Shown one piece after another: positions 10,206-23,700 of a stretch of 64,000 nucleotides of DNA; the stretch's first letter is position 1, and each line of letters starts with the position of its first letter. Origin of the DNA: Lichenostomus cassidix (Eukaryota > Chordata > Aves > Passeriformes > Meliphagidae). The stretch covers positions 12,080,501 to 12,144,500 of the forward strand of contig CM039193.1 of assembly GCA_008360975.2 (NCBI GenBank), given 5' to 3'. The notes beneath the pieces are model-generated. The model made no database searches. It was not told where the DNA came from and saw only the letters and a program-made list of their open reading frames with translations. The translations under genes and the position numbers were made by a program.

Positions 10206-13200
10206 AGAAATCTAGAGAACACTGCAAGTTTATCAATTCAGCCTTTGCAAGTGCTGACCCTGAGATGATAAGATGATGTGGGTGGGGAGCAATTTGTGGC
10301 TGGGACTTTTTAAGGAGAAAAAACATAAATATCTAATGGATTGGGGCTATTCAGAGGCAGGTCAATAATGAATATAAAGAAAACACTGCATAAATCTTTG
10401 TTTGGTGCTTATAAGTAAGAGAGAGCAGGTCAATATGCTGCTCTGGGTGTCTATGGAAATAACGTGTTATGTTGCCATGTAGGGTGGGAAACAGCTTCAT
10501 TTCATAAAGCATTTCATCAAATGAGGATTACATTTGCACAGTCATCCACACACAATTAGATGTTGGGATTAAAGCTTCTGTGTTTTTTTCCTAGTTATGA
10601 TACAGTCTTGAGTTATATGCTTGTATGTTATTTTTTTCCCTACTAAGAGTAGTCAGTTTTATAAATAAGGAAGTTCTGCATTGAAGAAGAATAAGAATCT
10701 CTCTTGAGAGTTTGAGATTTCAGCTGCTTTATCTGTCTGCCTCCCTTCTCCCTTAAAAGCACCCGCCTGGTTTTTGCCAGCAGGATAACTTCTAGACTTA
10801 GATATGCGAATGGAAGTCTTGAAATTATTGTTTTTCTTAAAAAAAAAAAAAGGTACATTTGCAGAAATAGTGTTACACAGTGGTCCCAGTGTTGCTATGA
10901 CGACATTTGAGGTGACTATGAAGAAACTGCCAGACAATCAAAAGAAAAGCAGTTACCTGAATAGTGAAGGATATTGGGCTGTAGGCAGAACTGAAGAGAT
11001 GCTGGTTTTGTCTGCACTTGTCTCTGATATCTCTCTGCTGTTCCACCGAGAGAACATAATTTCCTGCATGCTTTAAGCAAACATCCGAACCATTATGATG
11101 GTGTCTTTATTTCCCTCCACCACACACAACAAATTTGGCTGAAGAACTTAAGTGCTAAAAATAAATAGTGAAATCTAAACCAGCATTTTGTACTTCAAAT
11201 AATTTGAGGCGTGTGTTTAGTGTGCAGTTGCCTGAAGATTGAAGATAATTTATTGCAATGAGGCTTCTTCCTGTTTCCTCCTTTCTTGTTTTTTTCTAGT
11301 TTTGCAAAAGCATCTATCTAACTGAGCTGCAGATGTGATCACCTGGGAGGAAAGCTGATCTAATTTATGAGAAACTTGACATAAAAAAAAATTAAATATG
11401 CTGAAAGTCAATTATAGATGTGTAAGTGGTTTCTTTGCTAGTTTTACTTCACATGTTTTTGGAGAAAAGGTGTCTTTCATGCCAAATAGGAAGAATTCCA
11501 CACTGTTCAGACAGTATTTGGAAAACAATATATTTTTTTGCAGACTAGCACACTTCAGTTATTCCTTTCAGGGTGCACAAATCTCAAAAAGATAAAAACT
11601 GCTAAGAGAGAAAAGAAATGATTTCCTGGCTTTAACTTAATGATTACTTGCAGAAATTGTATAATTGTCTATTACCATGGAAAGCACCTCTGTACCTCTC
11701 CTGGATTCTGCCTGGTTTTACTTAATTTCTGTATCCACTGATATTGTCTGCCTAAGCTGTGATGTTACCTGTAACAGAAACTGGTTAGAAATGGTGTCAC
11801 ACAGGCCTTTTTTCATACTTGTTGAAACAAAATTATTCACTATTGGATCAAATGTGCTTAAATACCATTATATCTTAATATGACCAGTGTGATTTTAAAA
11901 CACAATTATCATATGCATTAAAGAACACACGTGGTTTTCTGTTATTTCAATGTACTCATATGGACAATTTAAGCAGTTTCCTCAGAGGAGCATGATTACT
12001 TTGTGTCACTGACAGACTTTTTGTAAGTGATTACTTCGTGTAGTCACAGCGTAGCTGGGAGTGGAGTAATTGTACCTGTTGAGACTTAGTAGTCAGGAGT
12101 GAGTTGCTTCCTGTGCCACAGACAGGCTCCATGAGCAGGAGAGTCCAGCTGGGATCCCTGCTCCCCATGGCTGTTCTGGTGCTGCTGCTCCTCCCCTTGC
12201 CTCTGCAGAGTCCTGTGTCTTCTAAGCTGCAGCAGGTTAAAGAGATGCCAGGTGGATGCTTGATCCCTGACCTGTCTCATTGCCCTATCTCTTTGAACAG
12301 AATTCCATATTTCTTTTCTACTTTCCAGCAGGTGATGAACTCCTGTGTGCCGCTCACTCCTTTAGATCTCTTCCTCTGTCTTCTTACAGTGGGTTCAAGC
12401 TCTTCCGTTTCAGAGTTCAGTTGTCTCAGCCCTTCTCTTTGACTGCCTGGCTCTGCTCAGACTTGCTTGTAGTCTGTCTCTGTGGAGGAGCTGTTTGTGT
12501 TGCTGTCCAGCACTGACCTTTCTTGGGCCACAATGCCCCTGACATTGCAAACTCTGTAAGTCTGTTCTTGCAGTTCTTTCTTGGGATCACTGCAGCAGCA
12601 GGGAAACTTTACTTCACACCATTGATAGCAGCAATGTAAGGAGCATTACAAATATCCTTCCACGATACACAATTTCCAGTTCAGAAGACAGGAACTTATA
12701 AACAGTAGCAAAAAGCCTGGACACTGATTTTTGCTTGTAAAAGAGTTGGGTTGGATATCTCCCTGCTTAATCCATGGGCGGAGTTTTAAATGGTTTAGCT
12801 TGTTATTGGTTTTGTTTTTGAACAAACCATTGGAACTGTTGTTGATTAGTCACAAGACTAATTTCTCTTGGAACAGAAAGGTTTATATTGGCAAACAAAT
12901 AGAGATGTTATCAGAAATTCATTGTGTGGCATTTGCGTAACTGGATAGTAGTCAATTCCATCTGCAGTTCCAAAACACATCAGAATTGTTATATTCTTAA
13001 TGTATACACTGAATTCAAAAACCAATGCAGGGAAACCAGTTGGACAATTTTAAAGAATTAAAAAATGCATTATTCCACAGTCGTGTGCTGAGTCAGCATG
13101 GCTTAATTACCATAACTTCTACCCCACAGTGTATGATGTGAGGTTAGTCATGTCACACTAAAATGTTTTATTTGCAACATGGCAAAACATGGTTTGCTGA

Positions 13201-15074
13201 TACATTGGTTCTTAGGCCTGTGATACATGGCCATATCCCTTTTTAGGATCAATGGGCACTGTAAATTACAAGGTCCTTTGCATACAAGAGTGTGGCAAAA
13301 ATCGTGAATGTGCTGGAGAGACATCTGTAAGCTATTTGTAAATTAGTTAGAAAGGAGAATGATCCTGGCTGGCTTTTAGTCTTCAACATTCCAAGATTCC
13401 AATAGTTTGGGACTCAGGTTGACAAACATGTGAATGTTTTATGAGCTGTTACTGCTCATGCTACCTGGAGAGTGCTGTACTGCTTAAGAGTTTGCATTGA
13501 CTTCATTAACTCAATTCAGTAGCTGTTTTATTAAACTTTCAAACTTTTACATCTGAAGTTATCTATGAATTAAGTACATAGCCATTAAGCCTGTCCACCT
13601 AGTTTACAGAGGTGCTTTCAAGTTAATTACATGGTAATTATAGAAAATTTAGATTCTAGGTTTCTTGGGGCAAGAACACTGAAGCCCTTTTAGAGCCTTA
13701 TAGAGCACTTGGCTGAGACGTTCTTGAAAAGACCTTCATAGACTTTCACATCTGCAAGATAGTTTCCTCATGAAAAAGGGGAAACCTTTACCTTTCACTG
13801 TAAAGGGTAGGAATTCTTCTTACTAAAGCTCAGTTATTCAATTAATGCTTTGAATTTTCCTGATAATGAAAGCAGTGTGATATCTCCCATTAGGAAAGTT
13901 TTGTATAATTTAATGTTGCCTTTTCACAGGATGGATTTTTTTTTTTTTTTAATAATTCATATGGTCATCCCCTTAGTATTGTGGAGCTTTACTTTATGGA
14001 TCTTTGTAAAGTGCTTTGTAAAAAGTTTATTTTTGTTCCGGGTGTGGTTTGTTATTTATAGTAGAAGTATTCTGTACATGCTATAAACCCTCAATGCCAG
14101 CTATTTTGCACATTCAAACAATACTGAGCTAGAAGCAGCGTGTGATAAAGCAGATAGGTCTAACTGTGATTCTCCTAGGCTAGGTTGGATGTTCTGTTAT
14201 AGAGCAGATTTCCTGTCTTTAATCATAGACTGGGTGTTACCTTGTACTCCTGCTGTCATTTACTGTTCTTTTCTTTGTTCAGCAGCAGATGAACTTGACC
14301 CCTGTTCAATTTAACTCAAACCCAACTCTGCCCATTTCTTTGTCTTTGTTTCCCCCCTCTCCACCAGTGCCTGCTCTTTGAGAACACATGATGTGAAATT
14401 ACTATTTCCTATGACTTTGTTCAGAAACCTGTAATGGTTAACAGGGTGATGCTGTTCTCTAGCTGAATTTGACTCCACTCAGTCTGAGAAACCAACATTT
14501 TAGAAGGAACTTTGAACTGTACTTTGGTATTTTATTGATGTTACACTGTTTCATATTAGCAATTTTATTTTCAAATGTCTAGTAAACATGAATGGCTGCA
14601 CACATGGACTTGAAGTGGTGTTGTGTTTGGTTTTAATTGCAGGAGATCATCAACCTGCAAGTTGAGGTGCTTGCAGGAGAACCTGCTGTTATCACAACCT
14701 GTTACAAAGATACATTATTAATGTGACTCTTTCCACTTTTACCAAATTGTGATGGTCTGTTGTCTAATTTCCTAGCACTGATACTGTAAAACCTCACTGA
14801 TCATTCTAAGTTGATGGTAAAAGTTTCTAATTTGGCAGTGCTTAGGTACTATTATTTAAAACTGTGGAATAAATTTGAAATAAAAAGTAAATAGATGGAC
14901 TACTCATTTGAAAAAGGTTTCAAAAGCATTTCCAAAGACAGTTGGGAAATCCTCCGTACTGGAGGTTTTATTCTAATATCTCCCTTAGATAGGATTCTTT
15001 AAGAAATAACTTAGATCTAAGTTAATAAAGGAAGAGTAAAGCATATTGAAAAATATTGCAGGCTTGTATATAGC

Positions 15075-15108
15075 ATTTATATGTATTTCCTTGGAAATAC
15101 ATATAAAT
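15075..15108. repeat. Near-perfect palindrome / hairpin 1 of a tandem pair
   Basis: The arm ATTTATATGTATTTCC (15075-15090) and its exact reverse complement (15093-15108) are separated by only TT. That gives a 16-bp stem with a 2-base centre, extendable by AGC/GCT after a one-base bulge. It lies two bases upstream of hairpin 2. The function is unknown. Confidence 0.92.
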
Positions 15109-15110
15109 AG

Positions 15111-15168
15111 CTTTTCAGACCCTTCCAGCAGGACATAAACTAAGGTTCTGCTGGAAGGGTCTGAAAAG
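15111..15168. repeat. 24-bp inverted repeat / hairpin 2 of a tandem pair
   Basis: The left arm (15111-15134, starting CTTTTCAGACCC and ending CAGCAGGAC) is complementary to the right arm (15145-15168, starting GTTCTGCTGG and ending TCTGAAAAG). The only deviation is a single G:U-type position, and the loop is 10 bases. The stem is as long as that of a small-RNA precursor but unusually perfect. Pairing stops abruptly outside the arms. It could be a small-RNA hairpin, a remnant of a small inverted-repeat transposon, or the product of a template-switch mutation. The sequence alone does not decide. Confidence 0.9.
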
Positions 15169-15835
15169 AAAGTGGCTAGGTTGGGTTTTAGCTCACCTTT
15201 GGGCAGGGAAGTCAGCATTCACCAAGAGGGATGTACTTGAGTGATTTTTTTTTTAAAGTCTTGGCCTAAAATGTCTGCTTTCTGAAAGGTCTTTCAGTCA
15301 GTATTTTCTGTCTGCAGAGATGTCACAGCTCCTCTTCTCAAACGAACTGGTTGCTCACTGGTATCAGTTTCACCTTTTATCTTCTTTCCTCCAAGCTCAG
15401 CAGAAACTTTTTAGTCTGAAGAAAATTGTGCTAGCTTACTGAGGACTTGTTTTCTTTAAAGATGAAATTTGAATTGCTGTTACCTTGCTACCCAAATTTA
15501 AATTTATCTTAACATTCCTGCCCACTGAAAGAATGCAGAATTCTGCAGCTGGCAAAAACAGCTCTGTGTTTGTAGATCTGAGCAAGTCACAAGAGATTGA
15601 CCGGGATAGGGACAGATCAAGAGTGAGGTGGAATTCTTTCTTCAGTTATACCAAACTAGTAGGGATAAAATGAAAGTCTGCACTTGTCCTTACATCCAAA
15701 ACTGAGGTGCTCTGCCATGCTCATCTTTGTTCCTTTATTCTGGGCTGTTTCTAAAACACACTGGACTTTGTTTTTGCCATTATGCCACTGTTAATGTAAG
15801 AACTCTTCCTAAGCACATCCCCTTACTTTTCAAAT

Positions 15836-15854
15836 AAAAAAAAAAAAAAAAAAA
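15836..15854 (+). repeat. Poly-A run (19 A)
   Basis: An uninterrupted run of 19 A follows CAAAT. No recognisable retroposed gene precedes it. Confidence 0.85.
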
Positions 15855-17589
15855 TCAGTAAAATAAATATTTAAAGGTTCTGCTCAGTATCTACCAGCTG
15901 TTTTGTTTGCTGAGACATCTACATTTGGAGATAGTTGTCTACCCTTGAGTTTAAAGCCTATTGCTGCTGTTTAAGAATTGTGCAGGTGGGAGATGGACTG
16001 TGTTTCAGTTACTGAGGCTCAACATTCCCAAACACCTACCTGTTATTTCAGAAACCTGTTAATGATATCTTTACCTTCACCATACTGGTGCTGTTCACTT
16101 ATTGGCTCTTTGTAAAACATTTTGTCTGCTTAAAATATTATTTGAAGCAGTGTGTCAGAGAAAAACCATAATAGAGACAGACACGACAATACAGATCCCT
16201 CAGCTTCTGACACTTGAAGTGCACTGCATGACAGGAAGCGAGAGCAAACTGTGGCTGCATGGGGAGGAGTTCCTGCCGAAAACTGGAGGACAGACTTAGG
16301 GACTCTTTTGTAGCAAAGATTTTTCACTGTCACGCTGAAAATTAAGAAACCTCCTAAAATCTGAGTACAATACAAAACTCATGGTGTGGTGCTGCTTGTT
16401 TGTGCATCATCAGGTAAGCGTGAATTGGGATTGTGTAACTTTTTATCATTTGTGTGTAAGTTGGAATTGCACAGATACTCCTTCCCAGTGTGTCAGGGCT
16501 TAAGATTGGGTATTGATTAAACCAAAATGTTGCTTGGCAGGAATGTTTTCTACTGTAAGGAAAGAAATGTGCTAAAGGTTAAGGTAATATACTCTGCTAT
16601 TCCCAATGGGATGGAGGATGGTTTATTTTTCTCTCTGTATTGGTCATTTGTTGCTGCATAATTATGTGTTTAGATCTTTGCTTTTGCTTTTTTATCATAC
16701 CCATGGAAACATCTCTGCCTCTGTCTCCTAGCATGAAAATGTGAATTTTGGCTGATGCTAGGGTTTAAAGAGGAATACTTGTAGCAGTATGCATTAGTCT
16801 CTCCATCGTCAAAGTGAAAGTTGTAACACATGCTACTTACAGTGTATTTACACTGAAGAATGATTCTGCTCTGCAGCATGTGGATTTGGTATCACCTGGA
16901 AAACCAGGTGCTGTTATGGACGCAGCTTTTTGGAATGATGTGGACAGAAAAGTAGCAAGATTGATTATAACTGTCGAAAATACAGCACTTGAGGGAAGTT
17001 TTAAAGATTTAGTGCATCTTGTCTATAGAAAAACAAGACGATATAAAATGTGAATATAGGTTTGTCTCTGAGTGTGTGAACAATTGCAAAGTGGGCACTT
17101 GCTCTCTGTATTTGCCAAGTGCAGCACAGGAATAGCAAGGGAGATTCAGGTTAGATATTTTGGGGATAAAGTGCTTCCTGATTGTCATGTTTCATTAAGA
17201 GTAGAACAAAGTATAGAATTAAAATCTGTCACTTCCAACTTTGCAGCATAAAAACTTTCCAACCTGTCTTACGTGTTGCAGTGGGTAGTATTTAGTACTT
17301 GGTTTTTCTTAATGATTTGTGTTGAGGTTTGATTTCAGGCTGTTAATATGTGAATAAGAGTAGCACATCAGGGACACCAGTGAACAGATGTGATCTCAAA
17401 TTTTGCAGCTCTAGCCCCAATTTACATTATCCTTTCCTGGAAAACTAGAGAGCATCCTCTCATTTAGGAAGCCAAGTTATTTCAAAATATTTGTGTATAT
17501 GCTGGCTAAAACTGTACTTTAAAGTTCTTAGAAATATGTGATCAAGATAGGGGCCTGTAGTTTCCAAATCAGGGATATGGAAACCTTAT

Positions 17590-17911
17590 GGCTCTACAAC
17601 ACCTGACAGGAGGGTGTAGCCAGGTGGGGTTCAGTCTCTTCTCTCAGGTAACGAATAACAGGACAAGAGGAAACAGCCTCCAGTTGCACCTAGGAAGATT
17701 TAGACTGGATATTAAGGAAATTTCTTCACTAAAATCACTATCAAGCACTGGAACGGGCTGCCCAGGTCAGTGGTGGAATCACCATCCCTGTAGGTATGTA
17801 AAAGCTGTGTAGTTGTGGCACAGAGGGATATGGGTTAGTGGTGGCTTAGCAGTGCTGGGTTAATGGCTGGACTTGGAGGGACTTTCCAGCCTGAGTGATT
17901 CTGTGACTCTG
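17590..17911 (+). mobile_element. CR1 LINE 3' fragment, sense strand
   Basis: This is about 320 bp of CR1 3' end. It includes 'aggagggtgtagccaggtgg', 'taacaggacaagaggaaaca', 'ggaacgggctgcccaggtca', 'gtgctgggttaatggctgga' and the tail GATTCTGTGACTCTG. It is 5'-truncated, lies in the same orientation as ARHGEF3, and has accumulated point changes. Ends are approximate. Confidence 0.9.
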
Positions 17912-20626
17912 TTCAAGGGCCTGTGTGTCCTGCAAGTGTACAAAACCTTTAAGGATAGAGCATTAAAACACCCCAAGTTTGGTTCTTCTTGCTTTTACAA
18001 CTAGACCTATGCTAAACTCCCTCTGCACAAATATACAAGGCCAGGAGCTGCAACTTCATCACCTCAGCTTGCCAAAGACTAAGGAATCCAGGCATTGTTT
18101 GCATGCTGAATTATTATATTACTTGGGGACAGATCCCACCTGAAAAGTGTTTGAGAGAAAAACAGAAGGTGAATCTAAATAGTGTATGGACTCTTTTAAA
18201 TTGCATCTTATTTTTTATTTATATACTAGATGAATTTAGAACTGTTAGATATTGACTGTATTAATTAAAAGCATAATTTATGTAGGATGGTTGAAATTCT
18301 GGCTGAAAAAAGATTCTCATGCAACAAAAAACTCCTATGGAAAAGAAATAAGTAACTTATTTAGCTGAATTTGGTTTGGACTTTACTATAAAGTTTGAAA
18401 AAGTTTCCGTATATTTAACTCTTCTAGATTCCAGTTACTGGTCCTCTCCTCTGTCTTCCAAAAAGGGGAAGGAAGAAGGTTAAATAAAGACAGAGTAAAT
18501 ACCAGTCCTCAAACAAAGCTGTGCTAATCCTTGTCCTTACAGCATCCCGTACATGCACACCCATTTCCTGTTGTTAATGTTAAACACATTGAGTATAACT
18601 TTCATTTCATTGTTCACTTCAGTGTTCCTTTTACAGTACATTGGCCGGAAAATCTCCAATTCATCACCAGCAGCAGTGCAGAAGCAGAGCCTGCTGGCTG
18701 TGGTGAGGGGAGGCTGGCAAGGAGCTGCCATCTTGGCCAGCAGAGATGTGATGCCTCCTGGAAGTGCTTAAAAAGTTTCAATGTGAAAGTCTTCAGTGGC
18801 AGAGATGACCTCACCTCAGTTGCGGTTTTTGCGGTGCTGTTACAGAGCAGAGTCTGTTTTTTCATATATTTGTTTTCTTTGGAATATCAGGAACAAGCAA
18901 GTTCTGGTCCTAACTCCAGTATCCAGGGCTCCTGAACGTGGGCAGGGTGGGAAGCTGGACTGTCCCAGGCTCAGTGCACAATGTGCAGTGGGGTCATCTC
19001 TGGCCATTTCTCCCTGAAAAGCCATGTTTAGGGTTTTGTGTCACTCTTGAGAAAATGAAATCTGGAATATCTCTGGTATTCCAAACAGTAGAGGGCAGTG
19101 GAAATGTACACGGAAGTCAGCTTTATTATAACACCAAAGAATTTTTGATGCAAGTTCTTTTTGCCAATATAACATAAAGAACTGTGATACTGAAATGCAG
19201 GGTAGCAGGTTCTGTTCTTTCAAAAAAATTTTGTGTTAGAATTCTCTATTCTGAGATTATGGTCTCCAAAAGCATATATGATGCATCATTCAGCTAAAAA
19301 AAGCCTTGTGCTCTGGGGAAACTTGCTTTAAGATGTTTATCTCTCCCCATCCTTCAAACTCTTGTCAGTGGGAGACTGACAAGTCACAGCCACACAAGTG
19401 GGAGATGAACAGGGAGACTCACTGGTATTGGCATGAAGGTGAGTGACAGGCTGGGGTGAAGTGAAGAGAGGGCTGACCTTTAAAGGTGCTGAAAGATCCA
19501 TTGCTTTCTGAAAGGGGTTAAACTCTAGGGAATGAATTGTCACTTTTTGGTGAAATTGTAATTGGTTATCTCAGAACCAATCCCCATATTCTACAGGAAA
19601 TGCAGATATTTTTTTGCTGGGGATTGCAGACAGACCTGTTGGTGTGATTAATATGACGTTCTCCTGTTATACATACTTTCTAGACCTATGCATTGTATCA
19701 GCCAGGCTTGAGTTCTGTGATTTTGTTTGGCTATTTTTTTTTGGTCATCTCTGCATTTATTTCATTTTAGACACTTGAATGCCAGTACATTGGTTGGGTG
19801 GGTGTGGATGCACTGACAAACTACAAAGAAAAAAGAATGAGAATTGTAGTGTCTGAATATTCTTTTGAATTTACCAGCTTCTGTGCATTTTAGGGATTTA
19901 AGAATTAGGAGGGTGCTTAGAAGTGAATATCTACATTTGAATATATATGTGTGGATGTTGCTGATAAAAAGTATTTACACATCAGGAGAATTTATAAGCT
20001 AATTGGATTTTTTAAAAAAAAGTTGTATAGAAACAGCATGACTAGAAATTCATGAGGAAATCTGGATTATTGTTGTGATTTGATGTCTGTCTATAAAAAA
20101 ATGATGTTATGTTCCTGCCTTATTCTGAGCTGCATCAACAGCAGCTGTGATTCCTAAGGCATAAGGCCATCCTCAGACTTTTGGTGGGAAGGTTCCTTGT
20201 AGATGTAGAGGTGTTGTCAACTGGCTCAGGAGGTACTGATTGCTTTAAAAAAAAAAAAAGGTAATAATGCTGCTTTTCATGCAGACATAATCCACCCTTT
20301 GGAGTGTGGCTTAAACCTGGCCTGTGATGTTTGACTTTTTATTAAATATTTGATCCGTTTTCTCTCCTCCTTCCACATTATTCGCTTTTGATTTTATTTT
20401 TGCTCTACTTGATCTCTTCAAATTGTTTTTCTTTGGTTAGTTTTGTTTTTTAGCTCAGTCTGATACAGATACTGTACCTGATAAAAGTATACCATAAACT
20501 GGACAGGAGTATGAAGCCCAGAACAGTGAATCCCTTCCTGCCTTTTTCTCAACAGCAAAAATGATACAAATAATTTTTTTTGTTAGCTAAATGGTTTCCC
20601 TTTTCTGTATTATTGCATATTACAAA

Positions 20627-20660
<34 letters not shown>

Positions 20661-20718
20661 CCCTTGTCATATGCATATGTATCTATTTTTATATATGTGT
20701 GTATGTGTGTATATATGC
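20627..20718. repeat. Compound TG/TA microsatellite
   Basis: (TG)8 at 20627-20642 runs directly into (TA)9 at 20643-20660. A degenerate TA/TG-rich block follows to about 20718 (TATATATGTGTGTATGTGTGTATATATG). It is likely to vary in length between individuals. Confidence 0.9.
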
Positions 20719-23700
20719 ACTTCTACCTACTCACATTTATTTAAATCATATAAATCCATTATTTACAGAGTTATTTTCTTTTAATTAGCAGCGTTGAAAT
20801 GTGTTCAGCTGTATGTTCTGTAAAGACTGTTTTAAAAAATATTTTCATATGAAAACAATCTGAAATACAGACTAAATGGTTTCTAAATTTTCCTTGTTTT
20901 GGACTTTTTGTTTTGGGGGCATGGGAAAAGTCTATTTCATTAGAATGAATAGATCCTCATTTGTTAAATGGATCTCTTCCTGAAAAAGAGGGTTAAAAAG
21001 TAAGTTAGTTTGTGTTCGATTTTAAATGAGCCTGTCTGTGACTAAGAAGGTCTAAGGGTATGATGTGTCTATGCAAATACATTGTCTTGAACTGTTATTT
21101 TGATACCAGTCTGTCAGACACATTTCTAAGCATTTTGAATGGACAGATGATTTACCAAAAGTCAGCAATCCTTCTGAGAAGCTTTTCCTTCCCCATCACA
21201 GGATGGGTTTTGTCAAGCTATTTTTGCGTATCTTTGCATTTCATCTCCCAGGTGGTAAAGTATAAATCTGTGGTATTGATAATTAAAACCCTGTGATGAA
21301 GACTATGTTAAACCAGCCTTCCTTATAACAATGTCTTATTGCTCTAATCCTTTAATTAAATCATTACTTTAATATATAATTGGATATCTTACCTTCTCAT
21401 CTCCTGTGAGATAATTATGGAAAGCAACTCTTTCCTGCTATGTTAAGGTCAGGAAGTGTCCTGTCTCTGTCACTATGGATGTAGCCACAGCCTTTAAGGC
21501 AACAGTATCACAAACATTAGGATTCAAACCTGTGATAAAAGAAGTTCTTTCAGGCTAGAGGTACATGTTCAGATGCATGTAATGCACCTGTGTGGTCAGT
21601 CAGAAAACACGGATACATTTCTGCTCAGAACATGTACTTGCTACTTATTTTCATGCAGGTTTGTACCCATTTTTAAGGTCTCCAAATACTGTGCGAAAAA
21701 GAGAGAAGTTATAGAAGTGTTCCAAGCTTTCCTGTTTTACCAGAAAGGCAAACAGCATCATAACATTTTTCAATTTACTTCGATTCATGTACATACAAAT
21801 TCTAATAAAAAGATACTCAGTGGTGAGGTGGCATCTGCCCATTGCTCTTAGCCCAGTGTGGAGTTAGCACAGTGTTGTGTGTTCAGTGTGTCACACAGTG
21901 CTGCAGTGGGACACTCATGTCACTGTGTGCTGGGGATGGTGAGGGAGGACAGAGCCTGCCCTGGTGTGGGACACTGCAGTGTTGAGGCTGCTGCACCAGA
22001 CTGAGCTTCTGGGCTCCTTTGTTGAGAGGTTTATATTGCTTCTTGCGCCATGTGCTTTAAAACATAAAATGGAGAGCGACAATTAAGGAGTGATTTTCTG
22101 GGATAAGGCGGATTCAGGGGTCAGCTGTGTTGTGCTATGGCAGCTGAGACAGAAGTTGTAACTCCTTTGGGGAAAAGATCTTCACAAAGAGCAGAGATTA
22201 ATTTAATGAGCACCTTATGCTCCCTGCACAATATCCACTGCAATCTTTACTTCTAATCCACTTATTCTGGGCAAAGAAATATATCTGTGATCTAGTAGCT
22301 CAATTATTGGATTTTTTTTTTGCCATGGAATTCTTCCTCTGCTTTATGTAATGATAATAACCCTTGAAACTCTCAGAAAAATTAAAACATTAATCTTGCC
22401 TGCAGTGGTTAATATTTAACAATTTCTATATGAAATGACTCTGGATACTAACAGAGAACATAAGGAGTATAATATTTGCAAGCTTCTAGATAACATGTTA
22501 TTCATTAATTTTTTTTTTGAGTGTCTTACTTTTCAGTAAATAGAAGATCTAAAATAAAGTGAGGAATTAGCCTTTGATTAGTGCAATGAAGTATGAGGTA
22601 GAGCAAGAGATCTATTTGAGGAAGCTGTCCCAGACTTACTCAATATATAATTGCTTTTCCTACACTTTACCTGTCTTTTCATTGCTTTTGGTCTGTACAT
22701 CACAGTTGATACTGATTTGTTGCTCAGGAATGTACTGGTGTTTATATAACCAAAGCGGTTGCCTCTAAATAAGATATGAGCATTTTAATTCCTACTAACT
22801 CCCTCTTGTGCTGTTCTTTACCTGGATAGCCTTGCTGTGAATGCTTGTCCTCATGGCCACTGCTTTGGCCACAATACCTCTGTGTTTTGGACCCAGCTAG
22901 CTGCTTTGAATGTAGCAGTTAGAAACCCACACATCGTCATTGTGTAACTTTCCCTCTGATGTAAAATAATGTCCTGCCTCATTCAAATTCACTTAAATCC
23001 TGTAGCCTTGCCTAGTACACTGGTACTTCATATTATGTAATTTATAGCCTCAATCCACTTTCACTGGAGTTGGCCCGTGTTGGAAATGCCACCTCCTGTG
23101 TTAATCTGTTGCCGTGTGACTGCAGTAAGAACCTTTTAATTGATTGTTTAACAAAGGAGCTACTTATTTGTTGTGTGTGGTCATTTGTCACACTCCATTA
23201 GCAGTGAAATCGAGTCTAAGATGTCAGACTTAAAACAACACCAACCCAAGCTGTGGATGCAGTTGCATCCTGTCCATCCATGCACTAGAAACATCACCTA
23301 GTATAGGCTCAGGTACACCAGATCCATGCACAATTTCAATTTATCCTTCTCTTGTAGAAAGCTGTATTCCAAATCTAAACACCTTCCAATTTTATTTAAC
23401 TGCATATGAGAACTGGTACTTTTCAGCTTTATAATTTCTTTTTGTGAAGTAATGACTCTGTGTAGGCTTAAGTAGAATAAATTCTTGAGGTTTTGAGTAC
23501 AACTAAAGGATGCATGCATTTGTGTCTGCAGAAGTCTAATTAGGTTTGAAGAATAGTCTGCAACACATTCACTAGAATCGTAGGAGATATTACCATCTGG
23601 GCAAAGTACTGACCTGACAGATCACATTCCTGTTTTGTGTTTTTCACAATGAATTCACATTGGCTAACCTTAGAACAGTAATTCAGATTAGTTTGTCTTG

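Noticed and set aside
9974..10326. Leu/Ser/Phe-rich reverse frames
   Set aside because: They are a direct product of the purine-rich tract on the + strand.
15460..15854. Possible processed pseudogene ending in a 19-A tail after CAAATAAA
   Set aside because: The upstream 350 bases match no gene I recognise, and the AATAAA is continuous with the A run rather than 10-30 bases before it.
18531..18935. 134-codon forward frame with several overlapping frames
   Set aside because: No domain, no coherent composition, and competing frames on both strands. Treated as chance.
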